Assembly (NCBI GenBank): GCA_013289585.1
Contig: JABCZR010000001.1
Span: 465,988 to 529,987 of the forward strand
Direction of reading: 5' to 3'
From: Acidobacteriota bacterium
GTDB lineage: Bacteria > Acidobacteriota > Terriglobia > Acidiferrales > UBA7541
DNA: 64,000 nt
The notes beneath the pieces were generated by a model, which worked only from the letters and a program-made list of their open reading frames with translations, was not told the DNA's origin and searched no databases. How positions within the stretch are numbered: the first letter of the stretch is position 1; every line of letters starts with the position of its first letter. Position numbers and translations under genes: made by a program. This document shows, piece after piece, positions 17,539 through 25,266 of the stretch.

Positions 17539-18372
17539 ATGCCCTCGACTGAACTTCTGGCGACGGAGAGTCGAAACGTCAACGGTGTCCACAAATTCGA
17601 TTCGGGGGCCATATGGCTAGGTCTTATCGCAGGGAGTATTGGGCTACTACTATTTATAGGCTTGGGAATCGCGGCGGCCAAACAAGGATCGAAATCGGCA
17701 GTTCTCTGCTTGCCCATCTCACTTCTGCTTGTTGCGCTTCTAACGCACATCGGGAGACTTTCGGGGCGCTCCCTCCACGTCAGTGACGAGGGGGTTTCGG
17801 TTCGGGACATGAAGGGAAATCAGATTGGCAGCCTTCAGTGGATGGAATTAGGTAAAGTCACTGAGCGGCGGAAAATGGCCCAGCTTGCGTTGTGGGACAA
17901 GAGCGGCGCACGCCGGGTATTGATCGATCAGCAGTATCAGAACTTTGTCGCGATTCGTTACAGGATTCTAGCTGAATACGCGAAAGCATTCACGCTCAAT
18001 CCCCTGCCGATAGTATTTCAAAGATCGAATCCTGTGATGTATGAAAGCTTCATTTTCGCTATGTGCAGCGCGCTCTTCGGCTGGGTTGCGTGGATTGCTT
18101 TCCAGCAAGGACAACGACTGGCAAGTACATTTTTCCTTTGTTTTGTAGTCGCCAGCTTGGTGTCTCTCCTTAACCTCTTTAAGACACAGGAGGTTTACAA
18201 AAAGAGTGTGAGCGGCGTGGAAATCGGAGACGTGGCGAATCCCCAAAGCGGGACGAAATTCTCGTCGGTTATTTTGCAGGTTATTGGTGGGAAGCAGCTA
18301 AAAATAACTTCGAAATACGGCAGCATCCCGGAAATCTACTTGACGCTCCGAGCATGGTTGGCTCGACCCTAA
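17539..18372 (+). CDS. Hypothetical four-helix membrane protein
   Basis: About 277 aa. Two helices (about residues 25-45 and 53-72) are followed by a cytoplasmic beta-rich segment resembling a bacterial PH-like domain (LHVSDEGVSVRDMKGNQIGSLQWMEL). A second helix pair (about 175-220) precedes another short beta segment. I do not recognise a named family. The start is either ATG 17539 (weak GAGTGAG upstream) or TTG 17512. Its base composition is visibly more AT-rich than the flanking S9 genes, hinting at a different history. Confidence 0.65.
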   Translation: MPSTELLATESRNVNGVHKFDSGAIWLGLIAGSIGLLLFIGLGIAAAKQGSKSAVLCLPISLLLVALLTHIGRLSGRSLHVSDEGVSVRDMKGNQIGSLQWMELGKVTERRKMAQLALWDKSGARRVLIDQQYQNFVAIRYRILAEYAKAFTLNPLPIVFQRSNPVMYESFIFAMCSALFGWVAWIAFQQGQRLASTFFLCFVVASLVSLLNLFKTQEVYKKSVSGVEIGDVANPQSGTKFSSVILQVIGGKQLKITSKYGSIPEIYLTLRAWLARP

Positions 18373-18461
18373 GCGGAGGCGGAGACTTGCCGGGTGCCGC
18401 AGCCTTCGGTTTTAAGGCTGCGGATTTTAACTCTTCTTTCTCTTTTCCTCGTAATTTTCAT

Positions 18462-18492
18462 TTGACCCGCCATATTACCCTCATGGTACAAT
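18462..18492 (+). promoter_or_regulatory. Candidate sigma70-type promoter for the CCCH-family gene
   Basis: TTGACC and TACAAT are separated by 19 nt, slightly longer than ideal. They lie directly upstream of a leader containing two terminator-like hairpins. Confidence 0.4.
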
Positions 18493-18510
18493 ATCTCTGT
18501 TGACTACTGC

Positions 18511-18540
18511 GCCCCGGCCCATCCGGGGCGTTTCTGTTTT
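18511..18540 (+). terminator. First leader terminator hairpin
   Basis: GCCCCGG-cccat-CCGGGGC is followed by GTTTCTGTTTTT: a GC-rich 7-bp stem and a U-rich tail. It lies about 20 nt after the predicted transcription start and before the CCCH-family gene, so it could act as an attenuator. It could also simply end transcription from the upstream membrane-protein gene. Confidence 0.65.
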
Positions 18541-18555
18541 TCAGGCCATCTTTGT

Positions 18556-18582
18556 AGCGCCGGCGTCCTGCCGGCGCTTTTT
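18556..18582 (+). terminator. Second leader terminator hairpin
   Basis: AGCGCCGGC-gtcct-GCCGGCGCT is a perfect 9-bp stem followed by TTTT. It lies 27 nt after the first hairpin and 42 nt before the start codon at 18624. Tandem terminators directly before a gene suggest conditional read-through or strong insulation. Confidence 0.65.
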
Positions 18583-18623
18583 CGTCAACAAATCCAAAAA
18601 ACTAAACTCTAAAGGAGATGTTT

Positions 18624-19309
18624 ATGTCCTCTCTCAATAAGAAGGACCGCGTGTCCCTATGTTCATCACTTTCTCCGATGGCCGCCGTTGCCGCACCCCG
18701 CGCACCGGCAACCATCCCCACTTCTGCTTCGACCACGCCCAAAAAGAAGCCCGCGCCCGCACTGCAGAAACCCTCGGCAAGGACCTGGCCTACTTCTTCT
18801 CCGGCGACTACCTCTCCGCCAACGATCTCAGCGCCGCTCTCGCCCGCCTCATCCCCGCCGTGGTCTCCGGCAATATAAAGCCCAAGACCGCCCGCACCGT
18901 CGCCTACCTGGCCCAAACGCTCCTCCAGTCCATCCGCCTCGCCCAGCACGAATACATCAACGCCTTCGGCACCAACGTCTGGCGCAACGCCATCTGCAAC
19001 TCCGTCTCCGGCAACCACGACTACCTCTTCCCACCCCAGCCTGCCCCTCAACCTCAACCCGCCCCACCGCCAATCCCCACGCCACAACAAAACCCCACGC
19101 CCATCTCGACGCAAACCCCTCCCACCGTTGTCATCCCGAACCCAGTCGCGCCTTTTGCGAGTGGAGGTGAGGGATCTGCTGCTTCTTCCCCCACCGTCAC
19201 CCCCCCCCCCCCGCCCCCCGTCAAAAAATGGGACCCCTACGGAATTGACTTCCCACCAGACTGCCGCCTTCTAATAGACGGCAAACCTTGGAACGGGAAA
19301 CCCCTTTAG
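18624..19309 (+). CDS. CCCH zinc-binding acidobacterial-type family gene with apparent frameshift
   Basis: The start is ATG 18624, with AAAGGAG 6 nt upstream. The first 12-13 codons (MSSLNKKDRVSLC) are in one frame. The rest of the conserved protein (ITFSDGRRCRTPR, HFCFDHAQKEA, DLAYFFSGDYLSANDL, ALARLIPAV, KPKTARTVAYLAQTL, QHEYINAFGTNVWR) is in the -1 frame, open from about 18659. Joining at TGT/TTC gives a Cys-x(n)-GRRC-x(n)-FC-xx-H set, likely a small zinc site, then a helical domain and a Pro-rich tail that includes a C13 tract. One missing T would explain the break. The alternatives are a real start at ATG 18659, which has no ribosome site and loses the first Cys, or recoding. I recall this family as common in acidobacteria, with unknown function. 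Confidence 0.6.
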
Positions 19310-19395
19310 AATGAGCACTTACAAGCTATCCCGTATCCGCTGATTCTAAAGCGCTTACACAAAAGCTAAGTCTTTTAGATGCAACACTTACAAAA
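19301..19395. repeat. Three copies of a short TGTAAGTG-type repeat
   Basis: On the minus strand, units lie at 19301-19323 (overlapping the stop codon of the preceding gene), 19342-19361 (degenerate) and 19372-19392. The consensus begins TGTAAGTGYTGCATT and ends in AAAGGGG. TAAGTCTTTT at 19367 and the following TGCAACACTT recur at 47063-47085. The function is unknown; the arrangement resembles a dispersed palindromic element. Confidence 0.6.
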
Positions 19396-19469
19396 AAAAG
19401 GGGGTGCTACCGGCTTGGGAATCCTGATCTCTGGTAACCGCTCTCCATTCGCCCAGGGAAATCGCCCCT

Positions 19470-19501
19470 AAAACAAAAAGAGCCCCGAACTTCGGAGCTC
19501 T
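19470..19501 (-). terminator. Intrinsic terminator of rplS
   Basis: Read on the minus strand, AGAGC(t)CCGAA-g-TTCGG(g)GCTCT forms a near-perfect 11-bp stem followed by TTTTTG. It begins 35 nt after the rplS stop at 19536. Confidence 0.8.
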
Positions 19502-19535
19502 CTTCAAGATTTGTTTGGAACAGTAAAACGCGTCT

Positions 19536-19940
19536 CTACGCCTGTGTCTCGCTACCCGCCGTGGCTACCGCTGCCACTTCCTCGCGGTCCGCCCGCTTGA
19601 TGCGCGCGGCCTTGCCCTTCAAATCGCGCAGGTAGTACAGCCGAGCCCGGCGAACTTTGCCCTTGCCGACCACTTCGATCGAGCTGATCGTCGGCGAATG
19701 CAGCGGGAAAATGCGCTCGATCCCCACGCCAAAACTCACGCGCCGCACCGTAAACGTCGCGCTCGACGACCGGCCTTTCTTCGAAATCACCACGCCCTCA
19801 AAAGCCTGCAGGCGTTCTTTCACCTTCTCGCCTTCGCCCTCTTGCAGCCGCACGTTGACGCGCACGGTGTCGCCTGCGCGAAATTCAGGAAGGTCTTTGC
19901 GCAGTTGCGCTTCATGTAATTTACGTATAACCGGATTCAT
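19536..19940 (-). CDS. rplS: 50S ribosomal protein L19
   Basis: A 134-aa large-subunit protein at the 30S-50S interface. Typical features: [26 protein letters not shown] split across the N-terminal domain, [23 protein letters not shown] and [22 protein letters not shown] short Ala/Glu-rich tail is slightly longer than in most bacteria. The start is ATG 19940, with AGGAAACAGGAAC upstream; an in-frame start at 19964 lacks support. In many bacteria it directly follows trmD; here three genes are interposed. Confidence 0.97.
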   Translation of the reverse strand: MNPVIRKLHEAQLRKDLPEFRAGDTVRVNVRLQEGEGEKVKERLQAFEGVVISKKGRSSSATFTVRRVSFGVGIERIFPLHSPTISSIEVVGKGKVRRARLYYLRDLKGKAARIKRADREEVAAVATAGSETQA

Positions 19941-20052
19941 GTTCCTGTTTCCTTCTAGACCCACTCAGGCGGGGCCAGCTCTTCAAGACAAACAAGAATT
20001 ATAGCCAAAATTCAATAATTTACCTAGCCCAATCAAGACGGATAACCTAGGT

Positions 20053-20082
20053 TTGACTTCGCCTGCTCCTGCGCGTTATGAA
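20053..20082 (+). promoter_or_regulatory. Candidate promoter of the VOC gene
   Basis: TTGACT, an 18-nt spacer and TATGAA lie about 70 nt upstream of the VOC protein start in the region divergent from rplS. This is sequence resemblance only. Confidence 0.35.
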
Positions 20083-20153
20083 TTGTCAGCGCCGGCTTCG
20101 TTGGGTGAAACTATGCGACCGTCCATGCGTTTTGCAGCTTAGGAGCTCGAAAA

Positions 20154-20600
20154 ATGAGCGTCGACAAACAGGTTGCAGCAAACGTCAAGCAAGCCGTTCC
20201 ATTCTTCCACGTGTCCAACATGGAAGAATCGCTCCGCTACTACGTGGATGGTTTGGACTTTGGGATCCGATGGAAATGGATCGACGAAGGCAAACTCCGC
20301 TGGTGCTGGCTGGAAAATGGCGGAGCAGCCTTGATGCTCCAGGAGTTCCGCAAAGAAGGCCATGATTCCTGGAGGCCTAGTTGCAAAGTGGGAGAAGGCG
20401 TATCCATCTGTTTCATGTGCGAAGATGCGCTGGCGATCTACCACGACGCGACGGCACGTGGAATTAAGGTTACAAAAAATCCGTTTGTCGGAAACAGGCT
20501 GTGGGTCGTTTCTTTTTCGGATCCCGATGGCTATCGCATCGACTTTGAAAGCCCTACGGATGTCCCCGAGGAGACAGAGTACTCACCACAAAACAAATAA
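20154..20600 (+). CDS. VOC superfamily (glyoxalase/bleomycin-resistance-like) protein
   Basis: A 148-aa single VOC module. It opens with AVPFFHVSNMEESLRYYVDGLDFGI, a typical first beta-alpha-beta unit, then WCWLENGGAALMLQE. The second unit ends in VVSFSDPDGYRIDFESP, with the conserved metal-site Glu. The candidate His of FFHV and the terminal Glu are both present, so metal binding is plausible. Substrates of this superfamily vary widely. The ATG at 20154 has GGAGC about 9 nt upstream. It converges on the LLM oxidoreductase gene 19 nt away. Confidence 0.85.
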   Translation: MSVDKQVAANVKQAVPFFHVSNMEESLRYYVDGLDFGIRWKWIDEGKLRWCWLENGGAALMLQEFRKEGHDSWRPSCKVGEGVSICFMCEDALAIYHDATARGIKVTKNPFVGNRLWVVSFSDPDGYRIDFESPTDVPEETEYSPQNK

Positions 20601-20619
20601 TCAGCAAATTGGCGTTTGT

Positions 20620-21663
20620 CTAAGTCCGTGCCGGCACGGTGGTAGTCCGCCGAATGACGCTTTTCGCGAAACGCTCCATTTCCTCAAGTTGCGGGCTGAA
20701 TTGCAGCAGCACAAGGTCAACGCCGACTGCCTCGAATTGAGCGATCCTTTCGGCGACTTGCTCAGGCGTTCCAACCAGGCCGGAGCGTAGCCCGCGATTG
20801 GAAACGGAATAGTCTTCGAGCGAAACGCGCTGCTCGAGTTGCGTTCCGGCCAGCCACTGCTGGTAGTTGGCGTAGCCCGCCGCGGACTGGTGCACGTCCG
20901 TGATGCGCCGCACTTCATCCTGCGCTTCGCGTTCCGTTTCTCGAACCACGGCGTAACCCGCCACGCCGAATTTCATCGGAGGCAATTTGTGTTTTGCGCG
21001 GCGCTCGCTCAAATCCGCGATTTTCTTGCTCACGGTTTCCGGCGGGTCGCCGTGCATGAGGTACGCGTCGCACTTTTCGGCGATCAGCTCCTTTGCCGCG
21101 GGAGATTCGCCGCCCGCATAAATCGTTGGCCGCGGCTTCGAAATGGGTTTCGGCTCCAGGACGTTGTCGTCCACGCGGTAATACTTTCCTGAATACGAGA
21201 AATGATCCTGCTTCCACACGCCATCCACGACGTCAAGCCACTCGGTGGTCCGCGCATAGCGGTCGTCGTGTTGCTCGAACGATACGCCGTATTTTTTCGC
21301 TTCATCCGACCACCACGAAGAAACCACGTTCAGCGTCAGCCGCCCATTGCTGATGTGATCGATGTTCGCCGCCTGCTTCGCCAGCAGCGCCGGCAAATGA
21401 AACGTCGGCCGCACCGCCACCATCAATTCAATGCGCTCCGTCACCGCTGCCAACGCCGCTGCCGTGGACCACGCATCCAGCGAAGGCGCCACCACTCCTT
21501 TAATGTCGTTGAGATTGAGTTCGGCGATCAGCGTCACATCAAAACCAATCTGTTCGCTGCGCTGCGCCAGCTTTTTTACGTACGCCCAGCTCGTCTCCAT
21601 GTTTTCGTTTTCGACGTTGCGCAGCCACCCGCCGAAAACCGGCATCCAGTAGCCGAATCTCAT
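20620..21663 (-). CDS. LLM-class flavin-dependent oxidoreductase
   Basis: A 347-aa luciferase-like TIM-barrel monooxygenase resembling the alkanesulfonate/dimethylsulfone monooxygenases (SsuD/SfnG type). Seen: FGYWMPVFGGWL at the N-terminus, IELMVAVRPTFHLPALLAK, the RLTLNVVSSWW segment, RYARTTEWLDVV and the GLVGTPEQVAERI region near the C-terminus. It should use reduced FMN from a separate reductase, which is not nearby. Its ATG overlaps the stop of the upstream ATP-grasp gene (ATGA), so the two are translationally coupled. A sulfonate role is possible but is not supported by transport genes here. Confidence 0.9.
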   Translation of the reverse strand: MRFGYWMPVFGGWLRNVENENMETSWAYVKKLAQRSEQIGFDVTLIAELNLNDIKGVVAPSLDAWSTAAALAAVTERIELMVAVRPTFHLPALLAKQAANIDHISNGRLTLNVVSSWWSDEAKKYGVSFEQHDDRYARTTEWLDVVDGVWKQDHFSYSGKYYRVDDNVLEPKPISKPRPTIYAGGESPAAKELIAEKCDAYLMHGDPPETVSKKIADLSERRAKHKLPPMKFGVAGYAVVRETEREAQDEVRRITDVHQSAAGYANYQQWLAGTQLEQRVSLEDYSVSNRGLRSGLVGTPEQVAERIAQFEAVGVDLVLLQFSPQLEEMERFAKSVIRRTTTVPART

Positions 21664-22694
21664 CGCGGGCCTCCGCTCGCCACAACGCGCTCCGCGCGGC
21701 TAGCTTCGTGCTTCCGCGCTTCCGCAATCAGGAAATCCGCAAGACGCGCGTAAGGATTGAATCCCACTACGCGCACCGGATCCGCCACGAAATTCGACAG
21801 CGCATTCACGTCGTAATAAAGCTGCCGCCCCGTGCACTCATCCACTACATATTCGATGCCGCCGACTTCGACGCCCGCGAGTTCCACAATCCGCTCGACG
21901 TCTTCAATCACTTGCCGCGGCGCGTCGTAGCCTTCGACCTTCATGCCGCTCTTCGGCGCGTCCACCGGGCAAGCGATGCGCGTCAATTCTTCCCCCCGTG
22001 TGTTCTGGCAAATGTCCGCCGGACACAAGTTGTAACTCTCGCCGGTAATGTGAATCTGGATGGCATAGAGGAATTTCCCGCCAAGCACTTCAACGCGCGT
22101 GATGATTCCATCCCGCGCCGTGAATGCTTCCTGCACCAGCGCCGTGGAATCAATGCCAAAGTAGAGCCGGTTCGCCTCCACCGCCGCGCGTAACTCCGCC
22201 GGCGAATTAAACCGCTCAATCCCCGCCCCGCTCCCCCCGATATTCGGCTTGATCACCACCGGAAATCCAATAGACTCCGCCGCGGCCAATGCCTGCGATG
22301 GATGATTGATCACCCGCGCCTTTGGATAAGGCAAACCGAGCGTCTCCAGATTCGTCAGCTGCAACGCTTTCGAAATCTCGTGGCTAAAACACTTGTACCC
22401 GTTCACCACGCGCACGCCTTTTCCTTCGAGATGCGCAAGATAGTTCAGCGTATAAAAAATCCCGTGCCCCAGCCCGCGCTGCCACGCCGATGGGCTCATG
22501 CGATTGAACAGCAGCGAGTAGTCCAGTTCCGGCGAAGACACATCGTAGTTGTGGTGCCGCGCATCCATCTTCAGCCACGGCACGCCGCGCTCATCCATTT
22601 GCTGGAACAGCGGCCGGAACCAGTCCGGATGTTCGTAGTAAATCGCAATCGGCTTTTCCAGCCCGTTATGGTTTTCCTGGATCGGATTGTTCAT
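21660..22694 (-). CDS. RimK-like ATP-grasp ligase
   Basis: A 344-aa ATP-grasp protein. An N-terminal pre-ATP-grasp domain (IAIYYEHPDWFRPLF, LDYSLLFNRMSPSAW) is followed by the ATP-binding region: FPVVIKPNIGGSGAGIERF, ALVQEAF and VEVLGGKFLYAIQI. The Mg site follows: GGIEYVVDE and YYDVNALSNF. These enzymes join a carboxylate to an amine or thiol via an acyl-phosphate. The start is ATG 22694, with GAGG 5 nt upstream. It is coupled by a 4-nt overlap to the LLM oxidoreductase, forming a two-gene unit placed between trmD and rplS. The substrate is unknown. Confidence 0.85.
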   Translation of the reverse strand: MNNPIQENHNGLEKPIAIYYEHPDWFRPLFQQMDERGVPWLKMDARHHNYDVSSPELDYSLLFNRMSPSAWQRGLGHGIFYTLNYLAHLEGKGVRVVNGYKCFSHEISKALQLTNLETLGLPYPKARVINHPSQALAAAESIGFPVVIKPNIGGSGAGIERFNSPAELRAAVEANRLYFGIDSTALVQEAFTARDGIITRVEVLGGKFLYAIQIHITGESYNLCPADICQNTRGEELTRIACPVDAPKSGMKVEGYDAPRQVIEDVERIVELAGVEVGGIEYVVDECTGRQLYYDVNALSNFVADPVRVVGFNPYARLADFLIAEARKHEASRAERVVASGGPR

Positions 22695-22745
22695 GAATCC
22701 TCAATCTTCAATGTTCCTGTTGCAGAGCACCTTCAAAGCGAGCGC

Positions 22746-22805
22746 TCACTCGCGGAGATGCAGCGGCTCTCCCGTCAGCTGGATAAGAACTCCCAGATCT
22801 TCCAT
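22746..22805 (-). CDS. Possible 19-codon small ORF between trmD and the ATP-grasp gene
   Basis: ATG 22805 follows the trmD stop by 1 nt and has GGAAGG, inside the last trmD codons, 7-8 nt upstream. It encodes MEDLGVLIQLTGEPLHLRE. The end of trmD could therefore initiate a coupled microprotein or leader. The evidence is only the ribosome site and the position. Confidence 0.25.
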   Translation of the reverse strand: MEDLGVLIQLTGEPLHLRE

Positions 22806-22806
22806 T

Positions 22807-23577
22807 TTATTCCCTTCCGAGCAAATCGGGGCGATTCCGGCGCGTTTTCTCGATCGCCGCCGCACGCCGCCACTTCGCCACTTCCGCGTGGTTTCCGCCA
22901 ATCAGCACGTCCGGAACACTCCAGCCGCGGTACTCCGCCGGCCGGGTGTAATGCGGAAAATCAAGCAGCATGGAATTTCTAAACCCGGACTCGTCACTCG
23001 GCGCTGCCGTTGGAGGGAACGGCCGAGCTTCGCGGAAGGATTCATTCTGCGAAGACGCTTCGTTCCCCAGCGCGCCCGGGATGAGCCGCGTCACGGCATC
23101 GATCACCAGCATCGCCGGCAGCTCGCCGCCACTAAGCACGAAATTTCCGATGGAAATCTCTTCGGTGGCCAGGTGCTCCGCCACGCGCTCGTCCACACCT
23201 TCATAGCGCCCAGAAATAAAAATCATGCGCTCGAGCAGAGCGTAGCGCCGCGCGGTCTCCTGATCAAATAATTTTCCCGCAGCGGACATCAGTACGATTG
23301 CCGTTTTTGGTTCGTGCGCCGTCGGCCCTGTCGCGTCTCCTACGTTGCGCCCAAGAAGCGACTCCACCGCTTCGAACAGCGGCTCCGGTTTCAGCACCAT
23401 GCCTTCGCCGCCGCCGAACGGCCGGTCATCCACCGTGCGATGCCGATCTTTGGTGAACACGCGCAGGTCCTGCACGCTCACCTCGACGAGCCCCGTTTCT
23501 CTCGCGCGCCGAAGTATCCCGTGATCGAGCGGCCCGGCAAAGAACTCCGGAAAAATCGTAATGAGGTCAAAGCGCAT
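22807..23577 (-). CDS. trmD: tRNA (guanine-N1)-methyltransferase TrmD
   Basis: Methylates G37 of tRNAs using S-adenosylmethionine and so prevents +1 frameshifting. The 256-aa product is of normal length. Signatures: RFDLITIFPEFF at the start, ERMIFISGRYEGVDERV, the trefoil-knot segment FVLSGGELPAMLVIDAV and DFPHYTRPAEYRG. The start is ATG 23577; an upstream TTG at 23595 is less likely. It belongs to the scattered minus-strand translation series, about 4.3 kb downstream of rimM. Confidence 0.97.
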   Translation of the reverse strand: MRFDLITIFPEFFAGPLDHGILRRARETGLVEVSVQDLRVFTKDRHRTVDDRPFGGGEGMVLKPEPLFEAVESLLGRNVGDATGPTAHEPKTAIVLMSAAGKLFDQETARRYALLERMIFISGRYEGVDERVAEHLATEEISIGNFVLSGGELPAMLVIDAVTRLIPGALGNEASSQNESFREARPFPPTAAPSDESGFRNSMLLDFPHYTRPAEYRGWSVPDVLIGGNHAEVAKWRRAAAIEKTRRNRPDLLGRE

Positions 23578-23738
23578 CTCCCGCAAGTGTAGCAAACGGA
23601 AGCCGGGCTTCGAACTTGGCCGGGAGGAAGGCAGTTGGTGGGAAGTGAATTATTGTCCTTGGAGTGGTGCTACGTTTTGCCGGTCACACGAGTGCGAAGA
23701 CTCGAAGCCGAGTAAACCATCGGCAAGATTGGGGCTGC

Positions 23739-23942
23739 TCAGGCTCGAGGGCTACGATGGATTCTTTTCGTTTCAACGGCCTCTGCCGCCGAAAGTTTCC
23801 GGTCCACGTGTGGTTCGGAGCGCAAGCCACCAGAGTGAAGCAAACAGCGCTTTCCCGAATCGACCCCACATGTTGGACAGGGTACGGAGAGGAATAGTGC
23901 TGGCGTCAAGTCTTTCATCCGCATCGGGACAGAGTGCGACAA
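23739..23942 (-). CDS. Small zinc-binding protein with CPTCG and LHSG motifs
   Basis: A 67-aa reading frame (59 aa if it starts at ATG 23918). The core is VPCPTCGVDSGKRCLLHSGG followed by RSEPHVDRKLSAAEAVE. The spacing CPTC, C, H and PH matches small Cys/His zinc-ribbon proteins I have seen in acidobacterial and actinobacterial genomes, of unknown function. No convincing ribosome site precedes it. It sits alone between trmD and the radical SAM gene. The motif pattern is the main support. Confidence 0.5.
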   Translation of the reverse strand: MSHSVPMRMKDLTPALFLSVPCPTCGVDSGKRCLLHSGGLRSEPHVDRKLSAAEAVETKRIHRSPRA

Positions 23943-24074
23943 GAAACGCCAGATATCTGTTCAAATTGGAACACTTTTCGCGACGACCTTAAATAGTTCG
24001 GATTAAGTGAGAGAAAGTAGAGAATACTTTGCTGCGGCAAACGCCCTTCCAACAAATTAACGGACTTTTCAGAA

Positions 24075-25130
24075 TCAATTCCTTCTTGCTTCAGGTGCGC
24101 TGCATTGTTCCTGATCCGATCCCAAAATTGGAAACGGAACTTTAGGTTGATTTTTCTCGCGCCGTTTCGCTCGCCTCTGCCCAATCTTTACGGAAGCGGT
24201 GAAAATTGCCCCGACGGGGACGACGCCACCCCATTTGTGCGCCGCAATTGCTGCCAGCCCCATCGATGCGATGCATCCGCAGGATTGGCAATCGGGGCGC
24301 CCGCCAAATTGACAGGGAGTAATCAGCGTCTGCAGATCCGCCGACAGCGTCTTGGTTGTGAGTGCAAAAACACATTCTTCGGGTGAATGCGGCGGCGAAG
24401 AAAATTGCCGGATCAGCCCCTCCTGCATGTCCAGCTTGGGATATTTCTTACGCAATTCGAGCATGTCGGCAACCGCCTGCGCGCGCTCACCAGGTGTGAG
24501 CATCTCCGGCAAGTTATCTCCAACCTGCGGCGTAAACAGGCTGAACCACACTTTTTTGATTTCCGGGCGCGGCGTCCAGAATTTCAGGAATTCTTCCAGG
24601 TATCCCGGGCGCTTCATCATCTGGCCCGTGACCGTGCAATGGATGGTCACGCACTGACCAACAATATTTTTCAAGATGCGTTCGTAAGTGGCTGGCGCGC
24701 GCCGCACGTCGTGTTCCGGTTGCAACCCGTCTATGGACACCACGACATACAGATTCTTCAGGTTGGCCCATGTCGGACTCATCGGGCGGAACGCGCTGGT
24801 AACAATTTGCACGTGGATTCCGCGGCTCAATAGCGGTGGAATCATCTGCTCCAGCTCGCGGTAGCGGACCAGCGGGTCACCGCCGACAATCGACAGGTGC
24901 AACGGCTTCAGGCGGTCCACAACTTCCAGGACGCCATCCACCAGGGCTTGGCCCTTGCGATCGTTCAAGTCACGCAAGGTCTTTCCGCCGCCGAGGTGCG
25001 CAGCGTCGTAGGCGTAGCAGCCCGGACATTGCAAAGGGCATTCTCGGGTAATTTCGATCGAAAGCGACGGGTGTTCGCCCTTAAGAATCTTTCCCCATGC
25101 TTGAATAATCTGAGCAGCGTGCACAGCCAA
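24075..25130 (-). CDS. Radical SAM protein with C-terminal Cys cluster
   Basis: A 351-aa radical SAM enzyme. The N-terminal LSIEITRECPLQCPGCYAY carries the CxxxCxxC motif that binds the 4Fe-4S cluster reducing SAM. HLSIVGGDPLVRYRELE is the GGE-like SAM-amino motif, and the partial TIM barrel continues through VVVSIDGLQPEHD. A distal cysteine group (CVFALTT, then ITPCQFGGRPDCQSCGC) could hold an auxiliary cluster, as in SPASM-type proteins. The start is TTG 25130, with AAGGA 4 nt upstream. There is no precursor peptide or partner gene next to it, so the substrate is unassigned. Confidence 0.88.
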   Translation of the reverse strand: MAVHAAQIIQAWGKILKGEHPSLSIEITRECPLQCPGCYAYDAAHLGGGKTLRDLNDRKGQALVDGVLEVVDRLKPLHLSIVGGDPLVRYRELEQMIPPLLSRGIHVQIVTSAFRPMSPTWANLKNLYVVVSIDGLQPEHDVRRAPATYERILKNIVGQCVTIHCTVTGQMMKRPGYLEEFLKFWTPRPEIKKVWFSLFTPQVGDNLPEMLTPGERAQAVADMLELRKKYPKLDMQEGLIRQFSSPPHSPEECVFALTTKTLSADLQTLITPCQFGGRPDCQSCGCIASMGLAAIAAHKWGGVVPVGAIFTASVKIGQRRAKRREKNQPKVPFPILGSDQEQCSAPEARRN

Positions 25131-25266
25131 TAGTCCTTACCAAGAGGGTGTCATTCAAAGTATGCGCCCCCTGCCGTTCGATGTCACGCAGGGCTCCCTG
25201 CTCCCCGCCGCATTTTCCTAGTCTCTATCCCCGTCGTTCGAACGGAGTGGAGTAAGTCCACATAAC

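Noticed and set aside
18618..18878. The 87-codon frame starting at ATG 18618 as an independent gene
   Set aside because: ATG 18618 is fused to the ribosome site. Past residue 15 the frame is Ser/Pro/Ala-rich shadow of the conserved CCCH protein, so only its first codons are likely used.
22695..22806. A plus-strand frame reading like coding sequence (SLAEMQRLSRQLDKNSQIF)
   Set aside because: The segment is short, has no start or continuation, and is opposite a minus-strand interval explained by the ATP-grasp ribosome site and the small ORF. Chance resemblance is likely.
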